Shown here: in pieces, positions 18,140 to 27,475 of the stretch | How the letters are laid out: each line of letters starts with the position of its first letter | Position numbering within the stretch: position 1 is the first letter of the stretch | DNA from: Streptomyces avicenniae | Lineage (GTDB): Bacteria; Actinomycetota; Actinomycetes; Streptomycetales; Streptomycetaceae | Reading direction: 5' to 3' | Length of the DNA: 64,000 nucleotides | Assembly (NCBI RefSeq): GCF_000719135.1 | Contig: NZ_JOEK01000006.1 | Coordinates: 62,001-126,000 of the forward strand | Notes under the pieces: model-generated | Databases searched by the model: none | The model's input: the letters and a program-made list of their open reading frames with translations, nothing else | Told to the model about the DNA's origin: nothing | Translations under genes and position numbers: made by a program

Positions 18140-18597
18140 CCGCTCGATGTGTCTCCAGCTGTATGTCCGGGGTGAAGCGTCCGGCTAGGGACAGTCGCCG
18201 TGTACCACAGGTGTATCGGTTGTGCGCCGAGCATCTCGATGGGAGAGCATTGGCGCAGCCAGAGGCGGTTCCATCCTGCACTTCGACAGCTGAGGCAGTC
18301 GCGAGCCGGAGTGGTTTCACTCGCTGCAGCCGTCCGTGTGCCTTTGGTCGTGCCTTCCGGAAGCGGAGGGTACGACCGAAGGCCCTTCTGTGTGCGACCT
18401 GGGGTACGTCCGACGCCACTCTCAGCATGCGAATCGCCGCGTCGGAATTCCCCGAACAGGGGAGCGGTGAGTCACCCGTGCGGGTGGTTTCGGTCGGTGG
18501 CGGGGATGAGGGGTGTGGTGCCGGGCCAGGATCTCGCCGCAGAAGAGCGGGGGAACCGGCGGGCCGGACGGTCCGCGACGAGTGGGAGGGGCAGGAC
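18140..18597. other. Gene-free gap in the accessory patch
   Basis: 458 bases with mixed base composition and no supported gene; the open frames here lack ribosome sites and codon bias. It may be remnant sequence at the edge of the acquired segment. Confidence 0.5.
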
Positions 18598-18849
18598 ATG
18601 GCGCGGTACAGCACGGAGATCCACACCGGTGGAGGTGGCTGGCAGCCCGACGAGGATCTGACCATCAGCATCTCCAACCGGGGCCACGTGGTGCCCGGGG
18701 ACGGCGCCCCGGCGACCGGCACCACGGTCACGTGGAGCGGTGAGCAGGGCAACGGCTCGGTGACCTTCTTCGACGACGGCACCGCCTTCCAGGGAACCGC
18801 GCAGTTCCCCGGTGAGGGGCCGGTCGGATACCGGGGTCGGCTCGCCTGA
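18598..18849 (+). CDS. Single-module OAA-family lectin-like protein
   Basis: An 83-residue protein without signal peptide. The C-terminal GTAQFPGEGPVGYRGRL closely follows the signature that ends each module of Oscillatoria agardhii agglutinin and related high-mannose-binding lectins (GTMTYxGEGPIGFRGTL from memory). The N-terminal half, GGGGWQPDEDLTISISN, parallels the Trp/Gly-rich strand of the same module. Known members usually have two or more modules of about 66 residues, and this has one. The ATG at 18598 has GGGAGGGG at 18583-18590. Mannose binding is inferred from the family. It follows the accessory patch and is not clearly part of an operon. Confidence 0.68.
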   Translation: MARYSTEIHTGGGGWQPDEDLTISISNRGHVVPGDGAPATGTTVTWSGEQGNGSVTFFDDGTAFQGTAQFPGEGPVGYRGRLA

Positions 18850-18969
18850 TCCCACCCGAACGCCGCGCCGCCGATCGGCGGCGCGGCGGTTCACGGTCCC
18901 GGCCCCCGCCCTCCTCGTCACGCGGCGCCGATCGGCCACCTACGGCCCGCGCCCCTGTGAGGACGGGCC

Positions 18970-19347
18970 CTAGAGGAGATAGAACGTGATCCCCACGGCG
19001 AGGACCAGCGTCAGCGACGTGTACGCGTAGATCCGCCACTTGGTGGGCTCGTAGTTCTCGCCCGCCAGGGCCAGGCGCAGCATCCTGGTGATCTCGGGAC
19101 GCAGGGCGACGAGCAGCAGTGCCAGGGACAGCATGGCGGCGAAGTAGATGACCAGGGCCTCCCGCCCCCCGTCGCCGCGTCCCGCGCTCGCGCCCGCCGC
19201 GGAGACCGCGCCGAGCGCGGGGGCGATCAGGGAGAACGCCGTCGCCTTGCCGTTCCTGAAGCAGAAGTGGAACGCCGCGACGAACAGCACGACCACGGCG
19301 AGGTTCACCAGCCACCACTGCCCGAGCGTCAGTTCCTCCGCCCGCAT
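18970..19347 (-). CDS. Small integral membrane protein
   Basis: A 125-residue hydrophobic protein with about four predicted helices (WWLVNLAVVVLFVAAFHF, SLIAPALGAVSAAG, VIYFAAMLSLALLLVAL, and YTSLTLVLAVGITFYLL at the C-terminus). Short charged loops separate them. I recognise no family. The ATG at 19347 has GGAAGGGGGAA upstream; the frame stays open further upstream but without hydrophobic or coding character. It converges on the lectin-like gene and is divergent from the GH99-like gene. Confidence 0.7.
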   Translation of the reverse strand: MRAEELTLGQWWLVNLAVVVLFVAAFHFCFRNGKATAFSLIAPALGAVSAAGASAGRGDGGREALVIYFAAMLSLALLLVALRPEITRMLRLALAGENYEPTKWRIYAYTSLTLVLAVGITFYLL

Positions 19348-19572
19348 GGCGGTTCCCCCTTCCTGTCGGCGGGCACGCTCCGGGGCCCGCTCCCCTGCCG
19401 ACGAGGTTATGTGAAGACGGGCCCGCGCCGCCCGGTAGGGGGATCGGCGTCCCGGCGGGGCCCGCGGACCCCGGATCAGGCCCGTTCCTGGCCTGCCACG
19501 GAAGTCTTCGCGAACACTTTGTCCATATCGGCGAATCACCGTCGTACCTCGTCCCACGCACGTCCACCCCCT

Positions 19573-19598
19573 CTGCAAATGATCACGAGGATTTGCAG
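19573..19598. promoter_or_regulatory. Inverted repeat, likely operator
   Basis: Perfect 8-bp arms CTGCAAAT and ATTTGCAG separated by 10 bases, about 355 bases before the GH99-like start. The spacing suits a dimeric regulator binding across two helical turns. The regulator is unknown. Confidence 0.5.
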
Positions 19599-19822
19599 TC
19601 ACGAAGGGTTGTCGGCCGGGGAGAATTTGTGTGCGCACGTAGGGGTGTTTTTGTGGACATCGATGGCATGCTGAGGAGCCGTCGCACCTGAAGACGCGAC
19701 GATCAGCGCATGTTGTGTGGGGATGTTGGGAGTTCGCGTCATGACGTGAGGCCGGTGGGACGGGTGTGTCCCGTCCGCTGACGGCGGGGGAATTGCGGTC
19801 CGGAAGTCACTTTCTTTCCATG

Positions 19823-19844
19823 ATCGCGGATTTTTTTCCGCGAT
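19823..19844 (+). other. Hairpin with poly-T loop
   Basis: ATCGCGGA and TCCGCGAT form a perfect 8-bp stem around six T residues. More T-runs follow at 19850-19857. It could be a leader structure or an intrinsic terminator with an unusual loop, about 110 bases before the GH99-like gene. Confidence 0.45.
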
Positions 19845-19952
19845 GGTGTCTTTTTCTTGCCGCCAGCATGGACGGTCCGTGTCGGCGCCCATACGCTCTG
19901 GGCGCTCGGGCGAGATCCTTCACCTCTCAACGACGCGTTAGGACCTGACCTC

Positions 19953-21080
19953 GTGACCTCGAACCCGTCCTCCTGGTACGCCGCCGAGCTGGGCAGACGC
20001 CGCCTGCTCGCGCTCGGCGCCGCGACCGCGGCCGTCTCCGCCGCCGGGATCGGCGCCGCGGCGGACGCCTCCGCCGCCCCCGTGAACACGGCGGGCCTCC
20101 TGCGCCCCTCCCTCGACGTGCACTTCTTCTACTACCCCTGGTACGGCACCCCGGAGCGCCGCGGCGGCTGGGTGCACTGGCAGCAGGGCGGGCACGAACC
20201 GCCGCAGGACATCGGCGCCGACTTCTACCCGAAGCTGGGCCCCTACGACTCGGGCGATCCGCTGGTCGTCGCGCGCCACATGGCGTGGATACGCCGCGCG
20301 GGCGTCGGCGTCATCGCCACGAGCTGGTGGGGGCAGGGCGGTTACGAGGACGCGCGCGTGCCGCTGCTGCTGGACGTCGCCGCGCTGTTCGGCGTGCAGG
20401 TCGCCTGGCACCTGGAGCCGTACGGCGGGCGCACCGCCGCCTCCACGGTGGACGACATCCGCTACATCAACGCCCGCTACGGCTCCCACCCCGCGTTCCA
20501 CCGCGACCCGAAGCGCGGCGACCGTCCGGCGTTCTACGTCTTCAACTCCCTGGCGATCGAGGACTGGTCGCCGCTGGCCGAGGTGAACCAGGACAACCTG
20601 GTGATCACCCAGACCACCGACGTGTCCCGGGCCACCCACTTCGCCGGGCTCTACAACTACGCGGTGACGACCGACTTCACCGGCTGGAAGGGCATCGCCG
20701 ACTGGTGCCGCGCCAACGGCCGCATCTGGGCGCCGTCGGTCGGCCCCGGCTACCGGGACGACCGCGCCGTGCCCGGCAACACGACGCCGACCCTGCCGCA
20801 CGACGACGGGGCGACGTACGACCACATCTGGTCGAGCGTGCTCAGCGTGGAGCACGGCGGTGTACCGGACTGGGTGTCCATCACCTCGTTCAACGAGTGG
20901 CACGAGGGCTCGATGATCGAGCCGGTGTCCTCGAACCCACCGCCGGGACACGGCTACGAGACCTTCGTCGGCGCGTACGGGCGGCGCGGCGCCGCCGCGG
21001 AGACCGCCTACCTGGACCGCACCCGCCACTGGGTACGCCGGTTCGAGCGCGCCGCGGCCTCGCCGCCCGCCACCGGCTGA
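19953..21080 (+). CDS. Secreted GH99-like glycosidase (Tat signal)
   Basis: A 375-residue exported protein. The N-terminus has a twin-arginine-type signal (GRRRLLALGAATAAVSAAG) ending near an Ala-rich cleavage site. The mature part begins LDVHFFYYPWYGTPE and contains SWWGQGG and the FNEWHEGSMIEP segment typical of glycoside hydrolase family 99-like proteins, related to endo-alpha-mannosidases. Its Glu residues are the likely catalytic or binding acids. The GTG at 19953 has only AGGA about 9 bases upstream; open frame continues upstream without support. It precedes another large secreted carbohydrate-related protein on the same strand. Confidence 0.8.
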   Translation: MTSNPSSWYAAELGRRRLLALGAATAAVSAAGIGAAADASAAPVNTAGLLRPSLDVHFFYYPWYGTPERRGGWVHWQQGGHEPPQDIGADFYPKLGPYDSGDPLVVARHMAWIRRAGVGVIATSWWGQGGYEDARVPLLLDVAALFGVQVAWHLEPYGGRTAASTVDDIRYINARYGSHPAFHRDPKRGDRPAFYVFNSLAIEDWSPLAEVNQDNLVITQTTDVSRATHFAGLYNYAVTTDFTGWKGIADWCRANGRIWAPSVGPGYRDDRAVPGNTTPTLPHDDGATYDHIWSSVLSVEHGGVPDWVSITSFNEWHEGSMIEPVSSNPPPGHGYETFVGAYGRRGAAAETAYLDRTRHWVRRFERAAASPPATG

Positions 21081-21273
21081 GCCCTCCCCCAGGACCCGGT
21101 ACCGGGCGGGTGGCCACCACTACCCCGCTCGGTGCCGTTCCCCCGCCCACGGCCGCAAGGCCCCGATCCCTGCCCGCACCGGACCCCGACACACGTCGGC
21201 ATCCCCGTCCCTCCGACTCCCCGCCACCCACCGCCGGACCCCCCGCCACCGCCACCGCTGTGGCCCCGGCACG

Positions 21274-21296
21274 CCCGGTGACCCGTCGTCACCGGG
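21274..21296 (+). terminator. Hairpin between two secreted-protein genes
   Basis: CCCGGTGA and TCACCGGG around a 7-nt loop, 45 bases before the next gene. It may end the GH99-like transcript. Confidence 0.5.
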
Positions 21297-21338
21297 TGGG
21301 CGGCAGGGAACTCATCCCACCTGTTCAGTGAGGAGCAT

Positions 21339-24300
21339 GTGTTGAGAGCAACACCAAGGCGCCTGCGAAGAACCGCGGCCTGTGTCGTGGCGACGACACT
21401 CGCGGTTCTGACCGGCGCCACCACGGCGGTCGCCCATCCCGGTCACGGGGAAGAGACCTTCAACGCCCTGGTGTTCAGCAAGACCGCCGGTTTCCGTCAT
21501 GACTCCATCCCCGCCGGGATCGCCGCCATCGAGGCGCTCGGCGAGGAGAACGGTTTCGACGTGACCGCCACCGAGGACTCCTCGGTGTTCAACGACGAGG
21601 ACCTCGCCCAGTACGAGGTCGTCATCTGGCTGTCCACCACCGGCGACGTGCTGAACAACGACCAGCAGGCCGCGTTCGAGCGCTACATCGAGGGCGGTGG
21701 CGGCTACGCCGGTGTGCACGCCGCCTCCGACACCGAGTACGACTGGCCCTGGTACGGCGAGCTGGTCGGCGCCTACTTCGACAACCACCCGGCCTCGCAG
21801 GACGCGACGGTCAAGGTGGAGGACCACGCCCACCCGTCCACCGAGCACCTGCCGACGCGCTGGGACCGGTTCGACGAGTGGTACAGCTACGGCGACAACC
21901 CGCGCGGGGACGTCCACGTCCTCGCCTCGCTGGACGAGTCCTCGTACAGCGGCGGCGACATGGGCGCCGAGCACCCGATCGCCTGGTGCCAGGACATCGA
22001 CGGCGGTCGTTCCTGGTACACGGGCATGGGCCACACCCAGGAGTCGTTCGCCGAGCCGGAGTTCCTCCAGCACCTGCTGGGCGGCATACGGACGGCCGCG
22101 GGCGTGCAGCCCGCGGACTGCGCCGCGTCGCTGACGAACAGCTTCGAGAAGGTGACGCTGGACGACAACACCAGCAACCCGATGGAGCTGGACATCGCCG
22201 ACGACGGCCGTGTCTTCTACATCGACCGCAACGGTGCCGTCCGGCTGGTGCGCACCGACGGTTCGGTCGTGACGGCCGGGACGCTGCCGGTGTACACGGG
22301 CCAGGAGTTCGGCCTGCTGGGCATCGCGCTCGACCCGGGCTTCTCGGAGAACGGCTGGCTGTACCTCTACTACTCGCCCACCGGCTCCGCGGCGATCGAC
22401 CGCGTCTCCCGGTTCACGGTCGAGGGCGACGCGCTCGACATGGGCAGTGAAGAGGTGCTGCTGGAGATCGACGTGCAGCGGGCGGAGTGCTGCCACGCGG
22501 GCGGCGCGCTGGAGTTCGACACCGAGGGCAACCTCTACATCGCCACCGGCGACAACTCCAACCCGTTCGACTCGGGCGGCTACACGCCGATCGACGAGCG
22601 TCAGGGCCGCGCGGCCTTCGACGCGCAGCGCTCGTCGGCGAACAGCAACAACCTGAACGGCAAGGTCCTGCGCATCACGCCGCAGGAGGACGGCTCCTAC
22701 GCCGTCCCGGAGGGCAACCTCTTCGCGCCGGGCACGGAGGACACACGGCCCGAGATCTACGCGATGGGCTTCCGCAACCCGTTCCGCATCGGTCTCGACC
22801 CGGTGTCGAACAAGCTGTACGTCGCGGACTACGGTCCCGACGCGGGCGCCGCGAACCCCAACCGGGGTCCTGACGGCCGCGTCGAGTGGAACATCCTGTC
22901 GGAGCCCGGCTTCTACGGATGGCCGTACTGCGTGGGTGCCAACACGCCGTACATCGACTTCAACTTCGCGACCAACACCTCGGGCCAGGCGTTCAACTGC
23001 GCCGCGCCCGTGAACGACTCGCCGAACAACACCGGCGTGAGCGAGCTGCCCGCGGCCATCCCGGCCGAGCTGTGGATGGGCAAGTCCAGCTCGGGCGTGC
23101 CGGAGATCGGTGGCAGCGGCGCCCCGCTGACCAGCGGCGCGTACGTGTACGACCCGGAGCTGGCCTCCGAGCGCAAGTGGCCGGCGTACTTCGACGGCAA
23201 GGCGATCTTCGGCGACTGGAACGACGGACGGCTGTTCACCGTCCAGCCGGACGAGGACCGCACGGGTGTCGCGGACGTGTCCCGCTTCCTTGAGGAGATG
23301 GACTTCACCCGGCCGCACGCCCTGGAGTTCGGCCCTGACGGCGCGCTCTACATGATCGACTGGGGCAGCGGGTTCGGCGGCAACAACGCCGACTCCGGGG
23401 TCTACCGGATCGACTACGTGGAGGGCAACCGCAGCCCGATCGCCCGCTTCACGGTGGACCGCACCTCGGGTCCGCTGCCGCTCGAAGTCACCTTCGACTC
23501 GACGGACTCCATCGACCCGGACGGCACGCCGCTCACGGTCTCGTGGGACTTCGACGGCGACGGGACCGAGGACAGCAGCGAGCCGGTCGTGACGCACACC
23601 TACACGGAGGCCGGGCGCTACACGGCGCGGCTCACCGTGACGGACGCGGACGGCCGCGGCGCGGTGTCGAACCTCGACATCACGGCGGGCAACACCGCTC
23701 CCGAGATCGAGGTGACCGCGCCGGTGAACGGCGGGTTCTTCGAGTTCGGCGACACGATCGCCTACGACGTGTCGGTGACCGACGCGGAGGACGGCTCGGT
23801 GGACTGCGACGACGTCGTGGTCCAGCCCGCCCTCGGCCATGACGAGCACGCGCACGGCTACGAGCAGTACCACGGTTGCAGCGGCGTCTTCCCGCTGCCG
23901 GGCGACGAGGGCCACACGGGCGCCAACATCTTCGGCACCGTGACGGTCACCTACACCGACCAGGGTGACGGTGACGCGCCGCCGCTGACGACGCAGGAGG
24001 TCATCGTCCTCCAGCCGAAGCTGCGGGAGGCGGAGTACTTCGACGCGACGGGCCGTCTGGAGGGCTCGACGGCCGGTGGCAACGCCGGTGTGCAGATCGA
24101 GACCACGGGCGACTCCGCCGGTGGCGGCCAGAACATCGGCCACATCGAGAACGGCGACTGGTGGGCCTGGGAACCGGCCAACCTGACCAACATCGACGAG
24201 ATCACCCTGCGGGCGGCCTCCCCGACCGCGGGCGCGACCGTCGAGGTCCGCACCGGCGACCCGGACACCGGGGAGACGGTCGCGACCATCGAGGTCGAGC

Positions 24301-26759
24301 CGACGGGTGCCTGGCAGACGTACGGCGACTTCGGCGCCGCGGTCGAGGGCGACAGCACGACGGACAGCGGTCCGCTGTACTTCGTCAAGACGACCGGTGA
24401 ACTGAACGTCAACTGGGCCGAGTTCGAGGGCCGGGGCGTCACCGAGAACCAGCGTCCCGTGGTGTCGGTCACGGCCGACCCGACCACCGGCACGGCGCCG
24501 CTCGACGTGGACTTCACGGCGGAGGCGACCGACCCGGAGGGTGACGCGCTGGAGTACGCCTGGACGTTCGGCGACGGCGGCACCGCCACCGGCCCGACGG
24601 CCAGCCACACGTACACCACGCCGGGCGAGCACCGCGCGCAGGTGACGGTCACCGACGAGCGCGGCGCCCGTTCCTCGCAGAGTGTCGCGATCCAGGTGGA
24701 CGGTCCCGACGAGTTCAACCCGTGTCTGTCCGGCCGTTCCGACGGCTTCGAAGGCGACGAGCTGAACACGGACCGCTGGTCGGAGACCGTGCGGCTGAAC
24801 CAGGACCTGGCCGTGCGTGACGGCAACCTGGTCCTGCCGCTGACGGCGACCGACATCTACGGCACGGGCAACACGGACACGCCGAACATCGTGCTCCAGG
24901 ACCTGCCCGACGGCGCCTGGGAGGCGACGGCGAAGATCACCCTGCCGGCGCGCCTGGCGTACCAGCAGGCCGGTCTGATCGTCTACGGCGACGACGACAA
25001 CTACGCGAAGATGGTGCTCCAGGGCCGCTCGACGGGCGCCCCGTCCGCGGCGGCGCGCATCTTCCAGTTCATCAGGGAGGAGGACGGCACCCCGAACGAG
25101 GTCGCCGACAGCAACACCCCCGACCTCGGTGAGGAGTTCCCCGACACGTACTGGGTGCGGTTCACCAGTGACGGCGAGGAGCTGCGGGCCTCCTGGAGCG
25201 CGGACGGCGGCACGTTCGAGGACATGCCGCAGACCAAGAGCCTGGCGGGCATCGACAACCCGCGCATCGGGCTGTTCGGTCTCACCAACCGCACCGAGGC
25301 CCTGCCGGTGACGGCGGAGGTGGACTACTTCACGCTCACGCCTGACGACACGGCCGAGGCCCCCGAGGCGTCGGACGAGTTCGAGGGCACGGAGCTGGAC
25401 GCGTGCCGCTGGACCGACGTCGTGCGGCCCGACACCTCGGCCCTCGCGGTCGCGGACGGGCAGCTGCGGATCGACACGGGCAACGGTGACATCTACTCGG
25501 GCACCGCGACCGACCCGTCCAACTTCATCCTGCAGCCTGCGCCCGAGGGTGACTGGACGATCGAGACGAAGGTGGACGCGTCCGCCTTCGACGAGCGGTA
25601 CCAGCAGGCCGGTCTGATGGTCTACGGCGATGACGCGAACTACGTCAAGCTGGACTACCTGACGACCAACCTGCCGGGCGCCACCGTCACGCGGGGCATC
25701 GAGCTGCGTGCCGAGGCCGACGACACGGTCCTGAGCCCGCAGCCGAACGCGACGCCGCCGCCCAGCCAGGGCGTGTGGCACCTGCGGCTGGCCAAGTCCG
25801 GTGACACGTACACCGGTTTCGCCAGCGCGGACGGCGAGGAGTGGACCGAGCTGGGCGAGGTGACGAACGCGGCGCTGGCCGACGCGTCGCCGAGCTTCGG
25901 GATCTACGCCTACGGCGCGGACCAGGAGGAGTCCAAGCCCGCGCTGTTCGACTGGTTCCGCGTCCTGGGCGCGGGCGAGACCGACACCACTCCCCCGGTC
26001 GTGGAGCTGTCCACGGAGCCGGGCGAGCCCTCGGGTGACGAGGACTGGTTCACCGGTCCCGTGACCGTGACCGCGACCGCCGAGGACGACGGGGACGGCC
26101 AGGTCTACACGGAGTACCGCGTGGACGAGGGTGCCTGGGCGGAGTACACCGCCCCGGTCCAGGTGACGGACGAGGGCGAGCACACGGTCGAGGTCCGCGC
26201 GTCGGACACGGCCGGGAACGTCTCCGAGGTCGTCTCCCGCACGGTCAAGATCGACGCGACGGCTCCGACGGCCCAGCTCCGGGGTGTCGCGGCCGGTGCC
26301 GAGATCGGCCTGGTGGACGCGCCCGTGGTCAAGGCCGTCACCTCCGACGCGGGCTCCGGCGTGAACGCGGTCCGGCTGCTCGTGGACGGCCGCGAGGTGG
26401 ACGTCCCGGCGGAGCTGGACCCGGCGGACCTCGGCCTCGGCCTGCACCGGCTGACGCTGACGGTGACGGACGTCGCCGGCAACAGCGCGCAGGCGGTCAG
26501 GACGTTCCGTGTGGTGGCCGACTTCAACGCGGCGATCGCGCTCGTGGAGCGCTTCGCGGCCGAGGAGCGGATCACCGCGGCGAACGAGCGGCAGCTCGTC
26601 AAGGAGCTGGCGGAGGCGCAGATGCGCAGCCACCGCAACCAGGTGCCGCAGGCTCTGCGCGCCCTGGACCGGTTCGAGGACAGGGCGGCGAAGGTGCGTG
26701 ACCGCGAGGTGCGTGCCCTGCTGCTGACGATCGGACAGGCCCTGCGCGACGAGGTGTGA
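21339..26759 (+). CDS. Giant secreted ThuA/sugar-dehydrogenase multidomain protein
   Basis: A 1,806-residue exported mosaic. In order: signal peptide (1-32); ThuA-like domain (about 35-265, with VFSKTAGFRHDSI and YAGVHAASDTEYDW); a PQQ-type soluble glucose/sorbosone dehydrogenase beta-propeller (about 270-690, with CCHAGGALEFDTEGNLYIAT and MGFRNPFRIGLDP); a PKD domain (about 700-785); a carbohydrate-binding CBM6-like module (about 895-1030, starting REAEYFDATGRLEG); a second PKD (about 1035-1115); two DUF1349/LamG-like modules (about 1130-1330 and 1345-1545); Ig-like repeats with DTTPPVVELS; and a C-terminal FIMAH-like helical domain. It probably attacks or oxidises an extracellular polysaccharide. 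The start is GTG 21339 or, better spaced from AGGAG, TTG 21342. Confidence 0.85.
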   Translation: MLRATPRRLRRTAACVVATTLAVLTGATTAVAHPGHGEETFNALVFSKTAGFRHDSIPAGIAAIEALGEENGFDVTATEDSSVFNDEDLAQYEVVIWLSTTGDVLNNDQQAAFERYIEGGGGYAGVHAASDTEYDWPWYGELVGAYFDNHPASQDATVKVEDHAHPSTEHLPTRWDRFDEWYSYGDNPRGDVHVLASLDESSYSGGDMGAEHPIAWCQDIDGGRSWYTGMGHTQESFAEPEFLQHLLGGIRTAAGVQPADCAASLTNSFEKVTLDDNTSNPMELDIADDGRVFYIDRNGAVRLVRTDGSVVTAGTLPVYTGQEFGLLGIALDPGFSENGWLYLYYSPTGSAAIDRVSRFTVEGDALDMGSEEVLLEIDVQRAECCHAGGALEFDTEGNLYIATGDNSNPFDSGGYTPIDERQGRAAFDAQRSSANSNNLNGKVLRITPQEDGSYAVPEGNLFAPGTEDTRPEIYAMGFRNPFRIGLDPVSNKLYVADYGPDAGAANPNRGPDGRVEWNILSEPGFYGWPYCVGANTPYIDFNFATNTSGQAFNCAAPVNDSPNNTGVSELPAAIPAELWMGKSSSGVPEIGGSGAPLTSGAYVYDPELASERKWPAYFDGKAIFGDWNDGRLFTVQPDEDRTGVADVSRFLEEMDFTRPHALEFGPDGALYMIDWGSGFGGNNADSGVYRIDYVEGNRSPIARFTVDRTSGPLPLEVTFDSTDSIDPDGTPLTVSWDFDGDGTEDSSEPVVTHTYTEAGRYTARLTVTDADGRGAVSNLDITAGNTAPEIEVTAPVNGGFFEFGDTIAYDVSVTDAEDGSVDCDDVVVQPALGHDEHAHGYEQYHGCSGVFPLPGDEGHTGANIFGTVTVTYTDQGDGDAPPLTTQEVIVLQPKLREAEYFDATGRLEGSTAGGNAGVQIETTGDSAGGGQNIGHIENGDWWAWEPANLTNIDEITLRAASPTAGATVEVRTGDPDTGETVATIEVEPTGAWQTYGDFGAAVEGDSTTDSGPLYFVKTTGELNVNWAEFEGRGVTENQRPVVSVTADPTTGTAPLDVDFTAEATDPEGDALEYAWTFGDGGTATGPTASHTYTTPGEHRAQVTVTDERGARSSQSVAIQVDGPDEFNPCLSGRSDGFEGDELNTDRWSETVRLNQDLAVRDGNLVLPLTATDIYGTGNTDTPNIVLQDLPDGAWEATAKITLPARLAYQQAGLIVYGDDDNYAKMVLQGRSTGAPSAAARIFQFIREEDGTPNEVADSNTPDLGEEFPDTYWVRFTSDGEELRASWSADGGTFEDMPQTKSLAGIDNPRIGLFGLTNRTEALPVTAEVDYFTLTPDDTAEAPEASDEFEGTELDACRWTDVVRPDTSALAVADGQLRIDTGNGDIYSGTATDPSNFILQPAPEGDWTIETKVDASAFDERYQQAGLMVYGDDANYVKLDYLTTNLPGATVTRGIELRAEADDTVLSPQPNATPPPSQGVWHLRLAKSGDTYTGFASADGEEWTELGEVTNAALADASPSFGIYAYGADQEESKPALFDWFRVLGAGETDTTPPVVELSTEPGEPSGDEDWFTGPVTVTATAEDDGDGQVYTEYRVDEGAWAEYTAPVQVTDEGEHTVEVRASDTAGNVSEVVSRTVKIDATAPTAQLRGVAAGAEIGLVDAPVVKAVTSDAGSGVNAVRLLVDGREVDVPAELDPADLGLGLHRLTLTVTDVAGNSAQAVRTFRVVADFNAAIALVERFAAEERITAANERQLVKELAEAQMRSHRNQVPQALRALDRFEDRAAKVRDREVRALLLTIGQALRDEV

Positions 26760-26812
26760 CCCCCGTCTCCCCCGCCGTCCCGGTCCGCCGGGGCGGTGGG
26801 GGGACGGCAGAC

Positions 26813-26844
26813 GGCCCCCCACCGGAGATGACCGGTGGGGGGCC
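26813..26844. terminator. Hairpin between convergent genes
   Basis: Perfect 13-bp stem (GGCCCCCCACCGG and its complement) with an AGATGA loop, between the giant secreted protein and the convergent SPW gene. Confidence 0.75.
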
Positions 26845-26868
26845 GCCCTGCTGTGTGGGCCGTCGGCG

Positions 26869-27345
26869 TCAGCGCCTGTTGTTGCTCTCGGCGGCGGCCT
26901 TGTGCGCGGTGCTGCGTGCCTTGAGGGCCGCCGCTGCGCTTGCCAGACCGAGGAGGGCGATGATGCCGCCCACGACGATGTTGCTGACGATGATCCCGGC
27001 GTCCGGGCTGTTCCCCACGATCCACGGGGAGACGATCAGCCAGGCACCGATCAGCACGATGGCGTGGCTGAGCCCGTACATCCGGTCCGGGGCACGGCTG
27101 AGGCCGAGACCCAGGACGGCGACGGCCAGACCCATGACCAGGTTGTTGACCGTCAGGTCCGGATGCGCGTTGTTGAAGTGGAGTATCCACGGCGAGATCG
27201 CGGCGTACAGACCGGCCAGGAACACCGGCCCATCGACGAACACAACATCGCGCCCGCCCATGACGCGGGAGTAGCGCTCCCGCATTTCGTGCTCGTCGGG
27301 GTGTCCGGAAAGGTCGCCCCTCTGGCGGTGTGAGACGTCGGTCAT
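26869..27345 (-). CDS. SPW repeat membrane protein
   Basis: A 158-residue protein with four hydrophobic helices arranged as two SPW repeats (AAISPWILHF and WLIVSPWIVG each follow a helix). An N-terminal charged segment of about 35 residues is cytoplasmic. The ATG at 27345 has a perfect AGGAGG 9 bases upstream on this strand. The function of SPW proteins is unknown. It is divergent from the 27490 regulator; GTAATC elements in the gap could affect both. Confidence 0.85.
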   Translation of the reverse strand: MTDVSHRQRGDLSGHPDEHEMRERYSRVMGGRDVVFVDGPVFLAGLYAAISPWILHFNNAHPDLTVNNLVMGLAVAVLGLGLSRAPDRMYGLSHAIVLIGAWLIVSPWIVGNSPDAGIIVSNIVVGGIIALLGLASAAAALKARSTAHKAAAESNNRR

Positions 27346-27408
27346 GCGACTAAGCCTCCTTCGATCTGTCAACGGACTCCTCCAGTATGCGCGGAATGCC
27401 CCATTTGG

Positions 27409-27414
27409 GTAATC
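27409..27414. repeat. Distal GTAATC half-site
   Basis: A single GTAATC, 62 bases before the main GTAATC/GATTAC cluster and within the divergent gap. It may be an extra binding half-site. Confidence 0.3.
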
Positions 27415-27475
27415 CGGCGGGACCTCTGGCCCTGGATTTGAGGTAAAAGATGGCCGCGCCCCTGGTCAGGAGGCT

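Larger units (their letters stand above)
19348..19952. other. Long divergent intergenic region, AT-richer than its surroundings
   Basis: 605 bases with no supported gene. It holds an inverted repeat (19573-19598) and a poly-T-loop hairpin (19823-19844), plus other T-runs near 19811 and 19851. It probably carries the promoter and a long leader of the GH99-like gene. Confidence 0.6.

Noticed and set aside
21312..26822. Open frame of about 1,836 codons on the minus strand opposite the giant secreted protein
   Set aside because: It mirrors codon bias of the + strand gene, is Arg/Val/His-rich with no domain, and the + strand frame has clear domains and a signal peptide.
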